DNA of 64,000 nucleotides from AG-12 sp035531535. GTDB lineage: Bacteria; Chloroflexota; Dormibacteria; Aeolococcales; Bog-877. Below the pieces are notes generated by a model. That model was not told where the DNA came from. It ran no database searches and saw only the letters and a list, made by a program, of their open reading frames with translations. The stretch is from the NCBI GenBank assembly GCA_035531535.1, contig DATKSV010000146.1, positions 1 through 64,000 on the forward strand. The letters run 5' to 3'. The translations under genes were made by a program, and so were the position numbers. Positions 8,151 to 16,977 of the stretch are shown one piece after another. The number at the start of each line of letters is the position of its first letter. Position 1 is the first letter of the stretch.

Positions 8151-8951
8151 ATGCTGCTGCAAGGCAAGAGGGTCCTGGTTACGGGGGTCCTCACCCCGGC
8201 TTCCCTACCGTTCGCGGTCGCTCGCCAGGCCCAAGAGGACGGTGCCGAAGTGGTGCTCACCTCTTTCGGTCGGGCGATGCGGCTGACCGAGCGGACCGCC
8301 GAAAGACTGTCCCCCAAACCCCCGGTCTTGGAGCTGGACGTCAACCAGGACGAGGACTTCACGGCGCTCGCAGCCGAGCTGCAGGAGCGCAAGTGGCAGC
8401 TGGATGGCATCGTCCACGGAGTTGCCTTCGCGCCGATCGAAGCACTCGGGGGGGCCTTCCTCAGCACTCCCTGGGAGGCGGCCGCGATCGCGCTCCGGAC
8501 CAGTGCCTTTTCGTTGAAGCAGTTGGTGGTGGCGCTGGAACCCTTGATCCCGGAGGTCGGGGCTAGCGTCGTGACCCTGGACTTCGACGCCAGCCAGGCC
8601 TGGCCGACGTACGACTGGATGGGGGTCTCCAAAGCCGCTTTGGAGTCAGTCGTGAGGTATCTGGCTCAGTACCTGGGGGGGCGCCGGATCCGGGTCAACG
8701 CGGTGTCAGCCGGACCGCTGTACACCATCTCCGCCAAAGGGATCCCCGGTTTCCCTAACTTCCCTGAAGTGTTCGCGCGCCAAGCGCCGCTGGGTTGGGA
8801 CGGCCGCGACACCGATCCGATCGGCAAGGCTTGCGTGGCCCTCTTGTCCGACTACTTTCCGGCCACCACGGGTGAGATCGTCCACGTTGACGGTGGCTAT
8901 CATGCGGTTGGGGCGGCCATGGGCTCGGTAGGCGGCACCCCTACCGAGTAG
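8151..8951 (+). CDS. fabI: Enoyl-ACP reductase, FabI/InhA-like
   Basis: A 266-aa short-chain dehydrogenase fold. The N-terminus LLQGKRVLVTGVLTPASLPF is the FabI/InhA nucleotide-binding variant. The catalytic Y-x6-K motif is YDWMGVSK, preceded by LDFDASQAWPT and followed by AALESVVRYLAQYLG, closely following the InhA pattern. It catalyses NAD(P)H-dependent reduction of trans-2-enoyl-ACP in fatty-acid elongation. The last 52 bp overlap the 3' end of the convergent MFS gene. Its place next to an LCP gene suggests an envelope-building neighbourhood. Confidence 0.92.
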   Translation: MLLQGKRVLVTGVLTPASLPFAVARQAQEDGAEVVLTSFGRAMRLTERTAERLSPKPPVLELDVNQDEDFTALAAELQERKWQLDGIVHGVAFAPIEALGGAFLSTPWEAAAIALRTSAFSLKQLVVALEPLIPEVGASVVTLDFDASQAWPTYDWMGVSKAALESVVRYLAQYLGGRRIRVNAVSAGPLYTISAKGIPGFPNFPEVFARQAPLGWDGRDTDPIGKACVALLSDYFPATTGEIVHVDGGYHAVGAAMGSVGGTPTE

Positions 8952-10192
8952 GTCCGTCGGGACCGTAACGTCCTGCTCCACCACCAAGCGGCGCCCAGCG
9001 CGGCCAGAACCGCGATCGATCCGCCGAGAGCCATCGCCACCCGACTTCCCCAGGCCTGCTCGACCCCGCCGAAGATCAGGCTTCCGAGCGGGGTGGTGCC
9101 CAGGAAGACCCAGAGGTAGAGCGACATCACCCGACCCCGCAGGTACCCGGGGGTGAAGGTCTGCACCACGCTGTTGGACATGGCGCTGTAGACGATCATG
9201 CCCCCACCGGCCAGGGCGAGCAGGACCATGGCCGACGCCAACGCGGCCACCTGGCCCGCCAGGACCAAGAAGAGGCCGAAGACCCCGCACCCGACCAGCA
9301 GCGCCAGCATCGAAGCCCGGCTGGCGTAGGCGACCCCGACCGCTCCCACCAATGCCCCCAAACCGAGGGACGCACTGAGCAAACCGAAGCCACCAGCCCC
9401 GACGTGCAGCCCGGTACGGGCCAGGGCGGTGATCAGGATGGTGAGGTTGTAGGAGAAGGTGCCCACGATCGCCATCAGGACGATCACCAACTTGACCTCG
9501 GGGGTGCGTCGGACGTAGCCAACTGCTTCCCGTACCTGGGAAATGACCGCGCTGGGCCGTCCGCCCAGGCGCTGGGTGGGGTGCAGCTCAGCGGAGCGCA
9601 TCAGCATCAGACCGCCGATCACCGCCAGGTAGGAGATGGCGTTGAGGTCGAAGCAGACCGCTGTGCCAACCGTGGCGATCAGCACCCCGCCGATGGCCGG
9701 GCCGACCACCCGGGCGCCGTTGAACACCATCGAGTTGAGGGCCACCGCATTGGGCATCCGGCCCTTACCGACCATCTCGGGAACGAACGCCTGCCGGGTG
9801 GGGCCGTCCACCACGTTGATCACGCCGAAGACCGCGACCACGAGGAAGACCTCCCAAACCCGCGCCATATGGAGCCCCTCGGTGACTCCCAGGATCGCTG
9901 CGGTGACTGCGAAGCAGCTCTGGGTGAGGATCAGCAGGCGGCGCTTGGGCCAGCGATCCGCGATGACGCCGCCGAACGGCTGGAGCAGCAGATTGGGCAG
10001 GAACTGGACCATCAGCAGGAGACCCAGCATTAGCGGGGAGTGGGTCAACTCCAGAATCAGCCAGGCTTGGGCAGTCGACTGCAGCCAGCTACCGGTAACC
10101 GACACCGCCTGCCCACTGAAGAAGAGGCGGTAGTTGCGGTTGCCGAGGGCGTTGAAGGTGCGCGTGGTCATCGCGCGGGCAGTGACAGTCAT
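8900..10192 (-). CDS. MFS efflux transporter (EntS/MFS_3-like)
   Basis: A 430-aa protein with about 12 TM helices. The N-terminal FNALGNRNYRLFFSGQAVSVTGSWLQ and the loop after TM2-3, GVIADRWPKRRLLI, are typical of the MFS_3/enterobactin-exporter branch. It is an export pump for an unknown compound. The ATG overlaps the stop of the upstream marR gene by 4 nt, forming a two-gene operon under MarR control. It is therefore likely induced by the ligand of that regulator. Confidence 0.9.
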   Translation of the reverse strand: MTVTARAMTTRTFNALGNRNYRLFFSGQAVSVTGSWLQSTAQAWLILELTHSPLMLGLLLMVQFLPNLLLQPFGGVIADRWPKRRLLILTQSCFAVTAAILGVTEGLHMARVWEVFLVVAVFGVINVVDGPTRQAFVPEMVGKGRMPNAVALNSMVFNGARVVGPAIGGVLIATVGTAVCFDLNAISYLAVIGGLMLMRSAELHPTQRLGGRPSAVISQVREAVGYVRRTPEVKLVIVLMAIVGTFSYNLTILITALARTGLHVGAGGFGLLSASLGLGALVGAVGVAYASRASMLALLVGCGVFGLFLVLAGQVAALASAMVLLALAGGGMIVYSAMSNSVVQTFTPGYLRGRVMSLYLWVFLGTTPLGSLIFGGVEQAWGSRVAMALGGSIAVLAALGAAWWWSRTLRSRRTYSVGVPPTEPMAAPTA

Positions 10193-10662
10193 CGCTCCAC
10201 CCCGATCAAGTGCTCGAGGGCGGGCAGAGCGCGCTGCAGAGCTGTGATCTCTCGAGCGGAGAGGTGACTCAGCCGCTGGGCGAACCAGGCGCCCCTCAGC
10301 TGCCGGGCCGCCCGGGCTATGGCGATGCCCTGGCGGGTCAGGGACACCTGGACGAAGCGGCGATCGATCCCGTCCACCTTCTTCTGGATCAACCCCTCAG
10401 CCTCCAGCTGGCCAAGCAGAACTGTCATGGAGGGCACCCGCACATGCTCAGCCGCCGCGAGCTGAGTGACGGTGGCAGGGGAGTGGTCCAGCAGCGCGAC
10501 CAGCACCGGGTAGTGCCCCGGTGGCACCCCGAGTGGACCCGAGGTCTGACGCAGGCGACGATTGAGTCGAGTCAGAACGGTGGGAAGCTCGGTCGCCAGC
10601 TCGGAGGCCTCGTCAGCAGCGGGCGAGGCGGGTCGGCGGGAGCGCGTCGGTGCATCGGTCAC
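10189..10662 (-). CDS. MarR-family transcriptional regulator
   Basis: A 157-aa winged-helix regulator with the MarR layout: dimerisation helix 1 (about 20-42), HTH VTQLAAAEHVRVPSMTVLLGQLEAEG, wing KKVDGIDRRFVQVSLT, and C-terminal dimerisation helices. The GTG start lies 6 nt after TAAACT, so the transcript appears leaderless. A palindromic operator occupies that same promoter (10665-10694), which indicates autorepression of marR and the downstream MFS gene. Confidence 0.93.
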   Translation of the reverse strand: MTDAPTRSRRPASPAADEASELATELPTVLTRLNRRLRQTSGPLGVPPGHYPVLVALLDHSPATVTQLAAAEHVRVPSMTVLLGQLEAEGLIQKKVDGIDRRFVQVSLTRQGIAIARAARQLRGAWFAQRLSHLSAREITALQRALPALEHLIGVER

Positions 10663-10664
10663 CT

Positions 10665-10694
10665 ACTTAGTTTACCTAATTAGCACAACTAAGT
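10665..10694. promoter_or_regulatory. MarR operator overlapping the -10
   Basis: A perfect 8-bp inverted repeat ACTTAGTT (10665-10672) and AACTAAGT (10687-10694) encloses a second palindrome CTAATTAG (10676-10683). The AT-rich block stands out in GC-rich DNA. On the minus strand it covers TAAACT, the likely -10, and ends 2 bp from the marR GTG. Bound regulator would block RNA polymerase. Confidence 0.8.
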
Positions 10695-10713
10695 GGTCGA
10701 GACGGTGGCGAGC

Positions 10714-11892
10714 TTAGTCGACGCAGCTCTGAGTCGACGCGGTGGCCGTGCTGGACTCGCCCTTGCTGATGTCTGGAAGGACCTCCCCGGCGGTTAGGGC
10801 GTAGCCTTCTCCGCTCACCACCAGCGACTTGGCAAACACCACGCCCACCACCTGCCCCTGGAGATCCACGAAGGGACCGCCGGAGTTGCCTGGGATCACC
10901 GAAGCCTGGAGCACGAAGATCTCTCGGCTCACGATCGAACGAGAGTAAATATCGCGCCCCACCGCATCCAACTGCCCCCGAATGGCGCCGGGAGCCACCT
11001 GCTCAGGCCCTCCGTTCGGGTACCCGATGACCGCCCCCGGGGTGGCCCTGCCACCCGAGGTACTGATGGTCAGTGGCGCCAGATTCAGGCCGGGCACGCG
11101 AAGTAAGGCGATGTCTCGCTCAGGGTCGAATAGGACCACCTGGGCCGCCAGCGAGCCGAGCTGGCCCGGGACCAAGATCCGCGAGTCGTGGCTGCCAGCC
11201 ACCACGTGGGCGTTGGTCAGGATCACCCCCAGGGCCACCGGGAAGCCGCTGCCCTCGATCAGCCCGCCGCAGCCGACGCTGACTACCTTCACCGTCTCCG
11301 CCGCCGCCGACCTGACTTGGGCGTTTTGGGCCAGGCTGGCGGGGACCGTCACCGGCGCCGGGAGCGGGGGTATCAGATTGGCGAAGACCTCAGGGAAAGG
11401 CACCGCACTGAAGATGTGCTGCAGCCCGCCCAGCCAGGCCGGGTCTTGCGGGAACTGGTCCGCCAAGGCGTGCAGGACCGCTGACTTCTGGATCTGGGTG
11501 GAGAGGGGAGGCCAGGGACCCGAGGCGAAGGTGAGGCCCAGATACCAGCTGGCCACTAGCACCACCACCAGGCCCCATGCGACCCCCAGGAAGGAGTCGA
11601 TCAGCCCCAGGTGGCTTCGGATGGTGGTCAGCCGCAGGCGCAGCCCGATCCAGGTGCCAAGGCCGTCGCCGAGCAGGGCCAGCGCCAGCAGGATCCCGAT
11701 CGCGATCCCCGAGCGGACCTCGACGGTGAAGTCGTGGAGGAGGGGGGGAACAGAGGTCGCCAACCAAGCTCCGACCCCGAGCCCCACCAAAAGCCCGAGT
11801 AGCGAGAACAGGGAGTAGGTGAAGCCTCGGCGATAGCCGCGGATCGCGGCGTACAGCAGGGCGACGATGATGAGGATGTCGATCAGGTCCAT
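10714..11892 (-). CDS. MarP-like membrane serine protease (CvpA + trypsin-like)
   Basis: A 392-aa protein. Residues about 1-165 form a CvpA-like membrane region with four helices (MDLIDILIIVALLYAAIRGYR onward). The extracytoplasmic part is a chymotrypsin-like protease with the catalytic His in TNAHVVAG, Asp in DPERDIALLRV and Ser in VIPGNSGGP. The architecture and length match mycobacterial MarP, a periplasmic protease for acid and oxidative stress. I chose ATG 11892 because the first TM begins there; an upstream in-frame start adds 34 unrelated residues. The promoter is in the divergent gap with the next gene. Confidence 0.9.
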   Translation of the reverse strand: MDLIDILIIVALLYAAIRGYRRGFTYSLFSLLGLLVGLGVGAWLATSVPPLLHDFTVEVRSGIAIGILLALALLGDGLGTWIGLRLRLTTIRSHLGLIDSFLGVAWGLVVVLVASWYLGLTFASGPWPPLSTQIQKSAVLHALADQFPQDPAWLGGLQHIFSAVPFPEVFANLIPPLPAPVTVPASLAQNAQVRSAAAETVKVVSVGCGGLIEGSGFPVALGVILTNAHVVAGSHDSRILVPGQLGSLAAQVVLFDPERDIALLRVPGLNLAPLTISTSGGRATPGAVIGYPNGGPEQVAPGAIRGQLDAVGRDIYSRSIVSREIFVLQASVIPGNSGGPFVDLQGQVVGVVFAKSLVVSGEGYALTAGEVLPDISKGESSTATASTQSCVD

Positions 11893-11986
11893 CGGGTGTC
11901 CGGCATCATCGCGGCTCCGAAGCAGCGGGAGCGCTGTCACTTCTGATCTCGTCACAATGCACGCGACCACCCCAGAGCGAGGAGCT

Positions 11987-12511
11987 GTGAGCACGGAACG
12001 AAACGGCGTCGGTCATGTGAGTCGGGCGCGGCGCAGCCGCGGCTCGGTGCAGAGCGGGCTGTTCATCCCGCTGCCGGAGGACTGGCGCACCTGCATCCTC
12101 CCGGTGATCGGCCTGGCCACCCCGGTCGGGCTGCTGGTGGTCAACTTCTCGGCCTGGGTGATCTCGCAGCTGGGAGCCTTCCGCTGGGGGGTGGCGGTCA
12201 GCGCCTTCGTCAGCGCCCTGATCTTGAACAGCCTGACCGCGGTGAACGTCTATCGCTACGTTCGCAACCGCTGGCCGAACTTTGTGATCAGCCGGCAAGA
12301 GAACGGCACCTGGGTCTTGGTGGGGGCCATCGCCCTGATCTTGATCGCGGCCTTCCTCTCGTCGCTGTTCTCGTACGTCGGCATGGCCAATCCCCATCGG
12401 CTGCCCAACGGGATCGCGGTGATCACCGGTTTCCTCGGGGTGATGATCCCGCTCGGGTTGAGTTTGGGGCTCAACCGCAAGCGGCGCGCCTCCGCCGAAC
12501 CTCGTCCATAG
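11987..12511 (+). CDS. Four-helix membrane protein of unknown function
   Basis: About 175 aa. After a basic N-terminus there are four predicted TM helices: ILPVIGLATPVGLLVVNF, WGVAVSAFVSALILNSL, WVLVGAIALILIAAFLSSLF and VITGFLGVMIPLGLSLGL. The C-terminus is basic (LNRKRRASAEPRP). I do not recognise the family. The start is uncertain: GTG 11987 follows GAGGAGCT closely, and ATG 11957 is an alternative in frame. It diverges from the MarP-like gene. Confidence 0.6.
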   Translation: MSTERNGVGHVSRARRSRGSVQSGLFIPLPEDWRTCILPVIGLATPVGLLVVNFSAWVISQLGAFRWGVAVSAFVSALILNSLTAVNVYRYVRNRWPNFVISRQENGTWVLVGAIALILIAAFLSSLFSYVGMANPHRLPNGIAVITGFLGVMIPLGLSLGLNRKRRASAEPRP

Positions 12512-12522
12512 CCTGGTACAGC

Positions 12523-13242
12523 TCAGAGGATCCGCTCTTGGTCCAACTGGCCTAGGACCCGGACTGTGCCCTGATCGAAGACGATGGCCGCCGTCGCCAG
12601 GCCTAGGAAGAGGCCGTGGCCCAGTACCCCAGCAATCTCGCCCAAGCGACTGGCTGCCTCCCGGGGGTCCGCCATCCCTGTCTCGAAATGGAGGTCGAGC
12701 AGGAAGTTTCCGTTGTCGGTCACGAAGGGTTCGTTGGTCGGCTGTCGACGTCTCTCTGACCGGCAAGACAGTTGCGCCTGGCAGCGGGCCGCGGTGCCTT
12801 CCCAGTCGAAGGGGAGCACCTCGACCGGGAGGGTGTTGGTAGAGCCGAGTTGCCCCACCTCCTTCGAGGAGTCGGCCAGAACCCAGAACCGCCGGCTGCT
12901 CTGGGCCACCACTTTCTCTCGCAGCAAGGCGCCACCGCCGCCCTTGATCAGGTTGAGCTGAGTGTCGAATTCGTCGGCCCCATCCACGTCTAGGTCGAGG
13001 ACCCCGCCACTTGCTAAGAGGAGCTCGATCCCAACGTCGCGGGCGAGAGCCTCGCTCGCCTCGGACGCGCAGAGTCCTTTGACTTCGAGGCCCGACGCGA
13101 TCCGGGGGCGGAGGGCTTCGATGAAGGCGGACGCCATGCGGCCGCTGCCCAGGCCCAGCCGCATTCCGGGGCGGATCAGGCCGGCCGCGTGGGCTGCCAC
13201 CTCGGCCGCCGCGGAGGCGAACTCTTCCGGGGCCAGCTTCAA
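12523..13242 (-). CDS. rpiA: Ribose-5-phosphate isomerase A
   Basis: A 239-aa RpiA interconverting ribose 5-phosphate and ribulose 5-phosphate in the pentose phosphate pathway. Family motifs are GLGSGRMASAFIEAL (usually GTGSTA), DLDVDGADEFD with the catalytic Asp, and LIKGGGGALLREKVVA with the phosphate-binding Lys. The start is TTG, 1 nt after the stop of the upstream PPOX gene, so translation is probably coupled. A stretch CRSERRRQPTNEPFV is more basic than usual, but the fold looks complete. Confidence 0.93.
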   Translation of the reverse strand: MKLAPEEFASAAAEVAAHAAGLIRPGMRLGLGSGRMASAFIEALRPRIASGLEVKGLCASEASEALARDVGIELLLASGGVLDLDVDGADEFDTQLNLIKGGGGALLREKVVAQSSRRFWVLADSSKEVGQLGSTNTLPVEVLPFDWEGTAARCQAQLSCRSERRRQPTNEPFVTDNGNFLLDLHFETGMADPREAASRLGEIAGVLGHGLFLGLATAAIVFDQGTVRVLGQLDQERIL

Positions 13243-13243
13243 G

Positions 13244-13654
13244 CTATCCGCTCACCTTGGGGCCGACCTCTTCGATGGAGAGTCGGAGCAGAACCCGCCT
13301 CTCGGCGACCATGGCGGCGCGGTATTCGTCCCAGTCGGGGTGCTCTCCCGAGAGATCCCGGTAGTACTGCACCAGCAAGGGCAGCGCCTCCGGCAAGGAG
13401 ACCACCTCGACCTCGCCCCGGATCGAGATCCATGGTCCGAAGAAGTTGTTGGTGAACACCACGAGGTCGTACTTCGGGTGGCGCCTCAGGTTGCGAACCT
13501 TTACCGCGGTTTCTCGGCTGCTGACGGCTAGCTGGCCCTGGGGGTCGACCGCCACCGCGACCGGTGACATTTGGGGGCTGCCGTCCCGACGACGGGTCGC
13601 CAGGATGGCGTGGTGATGCTGGGAGGCGAACTGCCTAGCCGCTTCGGCGTCCAT
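13244..13654 (-). CDS. PPOX-class F420/flavin-dependent protein
   Basis: A 136-aa split beta-barrel flavoprotein of the pyridoxamine-5'-phosphate-oxidase-like superfamily, closest by eye to Rv1155-type F420 proteins: HHAILATRRRDGSPQMSPV, then LAVSSRETAVKVRNLRRHP and VEVVSLPEALPLL. The substrate is unknown. Its start overlaps the 3' end of ppk1 by 20 bp and its stop lies 1 nt from rpiA, so ppk1, this gene and rpiA form a tight co-directional run. Confidence 0.85.
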   Translation of the reverse strand: MDAEAARQFASQHHHAILATRRRDGSPQMSPVAVAVDPQGQLAVSSRETAVKVRNLRRHPKYDLVVFTNNFFGPWISIRGEVEVVSLPEALPLLVQYYRDLSGEHPDWDEYRAAMVAERRVLLRLSIEEVGPKVSG

Positions 13655-15854
13655 GGTGGGCAGCCCTCCTACCTTGTCCTTCCCAACGCAGTGGACGAGC
13701 CCGGGCCCGTCGGATCAGATCTTCCTGGATACCCTCTTCCGAGGAAGACGGGTCGACCCGCACCCATCGCCCATCGGACTGGAGCTTCCAGCTCTGCCGA
13801 CGATCGGCCCAGGTCAGCTCCAGCACCTGGCGGACCTCGTCCCTGGCCTGTGGGTCGAGCAGAGGGATGACGCACTCCACCCGCCGGTAGAGGTTGCGGC
13901 CCATCAGGTCCGAAGATCCGATGTGGACCTCGGGCTGGCCGCCGTTCTCGGCGATGAAGGCGCGGCCATGCTCCAGGAAGCGTCCCACCACGCTGTGGAC
14001 CTGGATCGTCGAGCTCAGACCCTCAACCCCGGGTCGAAGGGCACAGATTCCGCGCACCAACAGGCGGATCGGCAGACCCGACTGCGACGCCTTGTACAGG
14101 GCGTTGATGGCCCGCTCATCGGTCAGTCCGTTCACTTTGAGCAGGAGCCCGGCTGGCCGGGCGTGTTTGTGGTGCTCCACCTCCCGCGCCACTAACTGCT
14201 CAAAACTCTGGATGGCGTTGATCGGGGCCACCCAGAGGTCTCGATAGTCCCGCTTGCGGGAGTATCCCGTCAGGTAATTGAAGAGGTCGGCGACCTCTTC
14301 GGTGATCTCCGGCTTGGCAGTGAGGAGCCCGAAATCGGTGTACAGCCGGGCGGTGACCGCGTTGTAGTTTCCGGTTCCGACGTGGGCGTAGTAGCGGATG
14401 CCGCCCTCCTCCTGGCGGACCACCAGGACCAGCTTGGCGTGGGTCTTGAGCCCGGGCACGCCGTAGGCCACATGGGCTCCCACCTGCTCCAGCTGGCGGG
14501 CCCAACGGATGTTGTTCTGCTCGTCGAAGCGAGCCTTGATCTCCACCAGCACCACCACCTGCTTGCCGTCCTCGGAGGCTCGCGTCAGAGCGTCGATGAT
14601 CGGGGTGTCCCCACTGGTCCGGTACAGGGTCTGCTTGATCGCGACCACTTTGGGGTCCCGGGCCGCCTGCTCGATGAAGCGCTCGGTGGTGGCGGCGAAC
14701 GAGTCGTAGGGGTGCTGGACTAGGACATCGCCACGCCGCAGCACTGCGAAGAAGTCGGGATCCTGGTCCTGCATCGTGAGCAGCCGGGGCGGGGTCGTCC
14801 CGGTGAACTGGGGGTAGGCCAAATCCGGCCGCTCCACCGCGTCGGCCACACTGCCCAGGCCGGTCAGGTCCAGCAGTCCGTCCACTTCCTGGACCTCGTC
14901 GCGGATTACTCCCAGCTCGGTCTCCAGCATAGTCAGGATCTCGCGAGACAGGCCGGGAGCGGTCTCGACCCTGACCACCGCGCCGAACCGTCTCTCGCGG
15001 AGCTCCTCCTCGATCGCCGAGAGCAGGTTGGGTTCGTCCTCGTCGACATCGAAGTCGGCGTCCCTGGTCACTCGGAAGAGACCGTGGGCGACCACCTCCA
15101 TGCCGGGGAAGAGCCGATCCAGCCGTTCGGCGATGATCCGCTCAATCGGCACGAAGGGTCCTCGGCGTCCCGCCTGAAAGAACCGAGGGGCCGACGACGG
15201 CACCTTGACCCGCGCCACCCGGGGGGCCCGTTCGCCTGGCTCTCCCAGCATCACCGCGATCGAGAGCGAGAGGTTGCTCAGATACGGGAAGGGGTGGGCG
15301 GGGTCGATCGCCAGGGGCGTCAGCAGGGGATACAGCTGCGACTCGAAATATCCGTCGCACGCCTTATTATCGGTCCTGGAGAGCGGCTCGTCATGCAGTA
15401 GCAGCCGTACTCCCTGGCGTTCCAGGAGAGGGGCCACGTCGTCGCGGAGACAGCGACCCTCCGCGGCGACTATCTCGCGGGTGCGCTTCCCGATGGCCCG
15501 CAGCTGCTCGGTAGGGGTCATGGCGTCGGCGTGTGTGCTCTGGACTCGCTCGGCCATCTGCCTCTTCAAGGAGGCGACCCGGATCATGTAGAACTCGTCC
15601 AGGTTACTGGCGGTTATGGCCAGGAATCGGAGCCGCTCCAGGAGCGGCACCCTGGGGTCCTGCGCCTCGGCCAGCACCCGGGCGTCGAAGTCGAGCCAGC
15701 TCAGCTCGCGGTTTATGTAGTTGGTGGGGTCGCCCAGCCGGCCGTCCTGCTCGTGGTGGCCACCGACCGGTAGCTCGACGATCTTGGCCGCCCGGGACCC
15801 GGCCTTGCGACGGGCACCCTGGACTTCCGAGCGCCGGGATTTAGCTTCAGTCAC
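13635..15854 (-). CDS. ppk1: Polyphosphate kinase 1
   Basis: A 739-aa PPK1 that polymerises inorganic polyphosphate from ATP. The N-terminal domain begins YINRELSWLDFDARVL and continues to ITASNLDEFYMIRVA. The two PLD-like catalytic domains contain THAKLVLVVRQEEG, YAHVGTGNYN and the late RRVECVIPLLDP. A basic N-terminal tail of about 50 residues precedes the conserved part. GTG 15854 lies 7 nt after TAGCGT on the minus strand, so I place the start there; a much longer frame upstream is antisense to the divergent lipoprotein region. Confidence 0.95.
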   Translation of the reverse strand: MTEAKSRRSEVQGARRKAGSRAAKIVELPVGGHHEQDGRLGDPTNYINRELSWLDFDARVLAEAQDPRVPLLERLRFLAITASNLDEFYMIRVASLKRQMAERVQSTHADAMTPTEQLRAIGKRTREIVAAEGRCLRDDVAPLLERQGVRLLLHDEPLSRTDNKACDGYFESQLYPLLTPLAIDPAHPFPYLSNLSLSIAVMLGEPGERAPRVARVKVPSSAPRFFQAGRRGPFVPIERIIAERLDRLFPGMEVVAHGLFRVTRDADFDVDEDEPNLLSAIEEELRERRFGAVVRVETAPGLSREILTMLETELGVIRDEVQEVDGLLDLTGLGSVADAVERPDLAYPQFTGTTPPRLLTMQDQDPDFFAVLRRGDVLVQHPYDSFAATTERFIEQAARDPKVVAIKQTLYRTSGDTPIIDALTRASEDGKQVVVLVEIKARFDEQNNIRWARQLEQVGAHVAYGVPGLKTHAKLVLVVRQEEGGIRYYAHVGTGNYNAVTARLYTDFGLLTAKPEITEEVADLFNYLTGYSRKRDYRDLWVAPINAIQSFEQLVAREVEHHKHARPAGLLLKVNGLTDERAINALYKASQSGLPIRLLVRGICALRPGVEGLSSTIQVHSVVGRFLEHGRAFIAENGGQPEVHIGSSDLMGRNLYRRVECVIPLLDPQARDEVRQVLELTWADRRQSWKLQSDGRWVRVDPSSSEEGIQEDLIRRARARPLRWEGQGRRAAHHGRRSG

Positions 15855-15861
15855 GGCGGTT

Positions 15862-15867
15862 ACGCTA
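15862..15867 (-). promoter_or_regulatory. -10 of ppk1 (leaderless)
   Basis: TAGCGT on the minus strand ends 7 nt before GTG 15854. The same hexamer precedes ftsH with a 6-nt gap. Confidence 0.5.
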
Positions 15868-15910
15868 ACACCGGCCCGATGGTGAAGGATGGCAGTAACA
15901 ATCCGCTCGC

Positions 15911-15935
15911 AGAATTGTTGGCGAGCCGCAATTCT
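15911..15935. promoter_or_regulatory. Inverted repeat upstream of the lipoprotein gene
   Basis: AGAATTG (15911-15917) and CAATTCT (15929-15935) are perfect inverted arms with centres 18 bp apart. They sit where the -35 of the lipoprotein promoter should be, between two divergent leaderless genes. A dimeric regulator site is plausible. Confidence 0.45.
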
Positions 15936-15947
15936 CGGGGGTCGAGG

Positions 15948-15953
15948 TACGAT
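15948..15953 (+). promoter_or_regulatory. -10 of the lipoprotein gene (leaderless)
   Basis: TACGAT ends 6 nt before ATG 15960. No Shine-Dalgarno is present. Confidence 0.5.
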
Positions 15954-15959
15954 CAGGGC

Positions 15960-16907
15960 ATGAAGATCGCTCTGAGCCGGAGTGCAACCGCCCTGGCTGC
16001 CCTCGGCACCCTGGCTCTGGTGGGCTGCGCGAGCAGCGGCATCTTCATGAAGGGGTCGGCCGGGACCATCCTCCAGGCTGCCAACACGCAAGCCCTCAGC
16101 AGCTCCTTCCAGGTGGCCTTCACCGGGCAGCTACAGGTCGACCTCAGCCGGGTGACGCCGCCCAAGGGAGTGACGGCCGGGGAGCTCACTCTGATTCAGG
16201 ACGAGGTCGATTCCGCTCGACTGAGCGCAGTCATGCAGGTGCAGAGCCCCACCGAATTCGAGATGTCCTTCACGCTGGCCCCGCTGCTCACCCAGACCTG
16301 GCGGGTGCTCGACCTCAACGGAAGTGAATACATCTCCGAGAACGGCACCCAGTGGCACTCGGTCAGCAGCACTGGGGCGGGCGCTGTTGCGGGCGGCCTG
16401 AGCAATCTGAAGACCGAAGTCAAGAGCTGGGGCAAGGAGCTGAGCAGCTCGGCCACCGTGACCAAGTTGGGCACGACCACGATCGGGGGGAATCAGGTGG
16501 AACATCTCCAGACCACTATCGCCGGTTCCAGTCTCAACTCTTCTATGGCTAGCATCCTGGGCGATGTGGTCGGGGCGCTGGGCTCTGAGGGAGCTTCACT
16601 GAACTCGGAGCTGCCAGCGATCGAGGGATTGCTGCAGTTCACCCAGGTGAAGACCGACAGCTACGTGCTGACCTCCTCCGGACAGCTGGCGCGGACCGAC
16701 ATCACAGTGGGACTCAACCTGAATCTCGCGGAGCTCGCGACGCTGGCACCCGCTCAGACCGGCCTCCCGGCCGGTACGGCGTCGATGAAGCTCACCTTCT
16801 CCGGGAACTTCAGCGACTACGGCAAGGCCTTTGGGCTCCAAAAGCCCAGTGACATCGTGGCCGGTCCGTTGCCGACCCCCAGCGGGCTGGCCAGCGCTCT
16901 CAGCTGA
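15960..16907 (+). CDS. LppX/LprAFG-like lipoprotein
   Basis: A 315-aa protein with a lipoprotein signal peptide and lipobox LVGC (Cys at about residue 23). The mature part alternates beta strands and a helix in the pattern of the mycobacterial LppX/LprAFG fold, a half-barrel that carries lipids: SSFQVAFTGQLQVDL, MQVQSPTEFEMSFTLAPL, YISENGTQWHSV and TSSGQLARTDITVGLNLNL. It is probably an envelope lipid or glycolipid carrier. The family call is from fold pattern, not strict motif, so moderate confidence. Confidence 0.65.
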   Translation: MKIALSRSATALAALGTLALVGCASSGIFMKGSAGTILQAANTQALSSSFQVAFTGQLQVDLSRVTPPKGVTAGELTLIQDEVDSARLSAVMQVQSPTEFEMSFTLAPLLTQTWRVLDLNGSEYISENGTQWHSVSSTGAGAVAGGLSNLKTEVKSWGKELSSSATVTKLGTTTIGGNQVEHLQTTIAGSSLNSSMASILGDVVGALGSEGASLNSELPAIEGLLQFTQVKTDSYVLTSSGQLARTDITVGLNLNLAELATLAPAQTGLPAGTASMKLTFSGNFSDYGKAFGLQKPSDIVAGPLPTPSGLASALS

Positions 16908-16977
16908 GCGTCGGCGTCACTCCCCCAGGGCTTCAGCTCGTCGCTGACCATTCCTTTGCCTCCGACGGGGCTCCCGG

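Noticed and set aside
15855..16091. Extension of ppk1 upstream of GTG 15854
   Set aside because: Antisense to the divergent lipoprotein signal peptide; low-complexity, and a -10 lies just before 15854.
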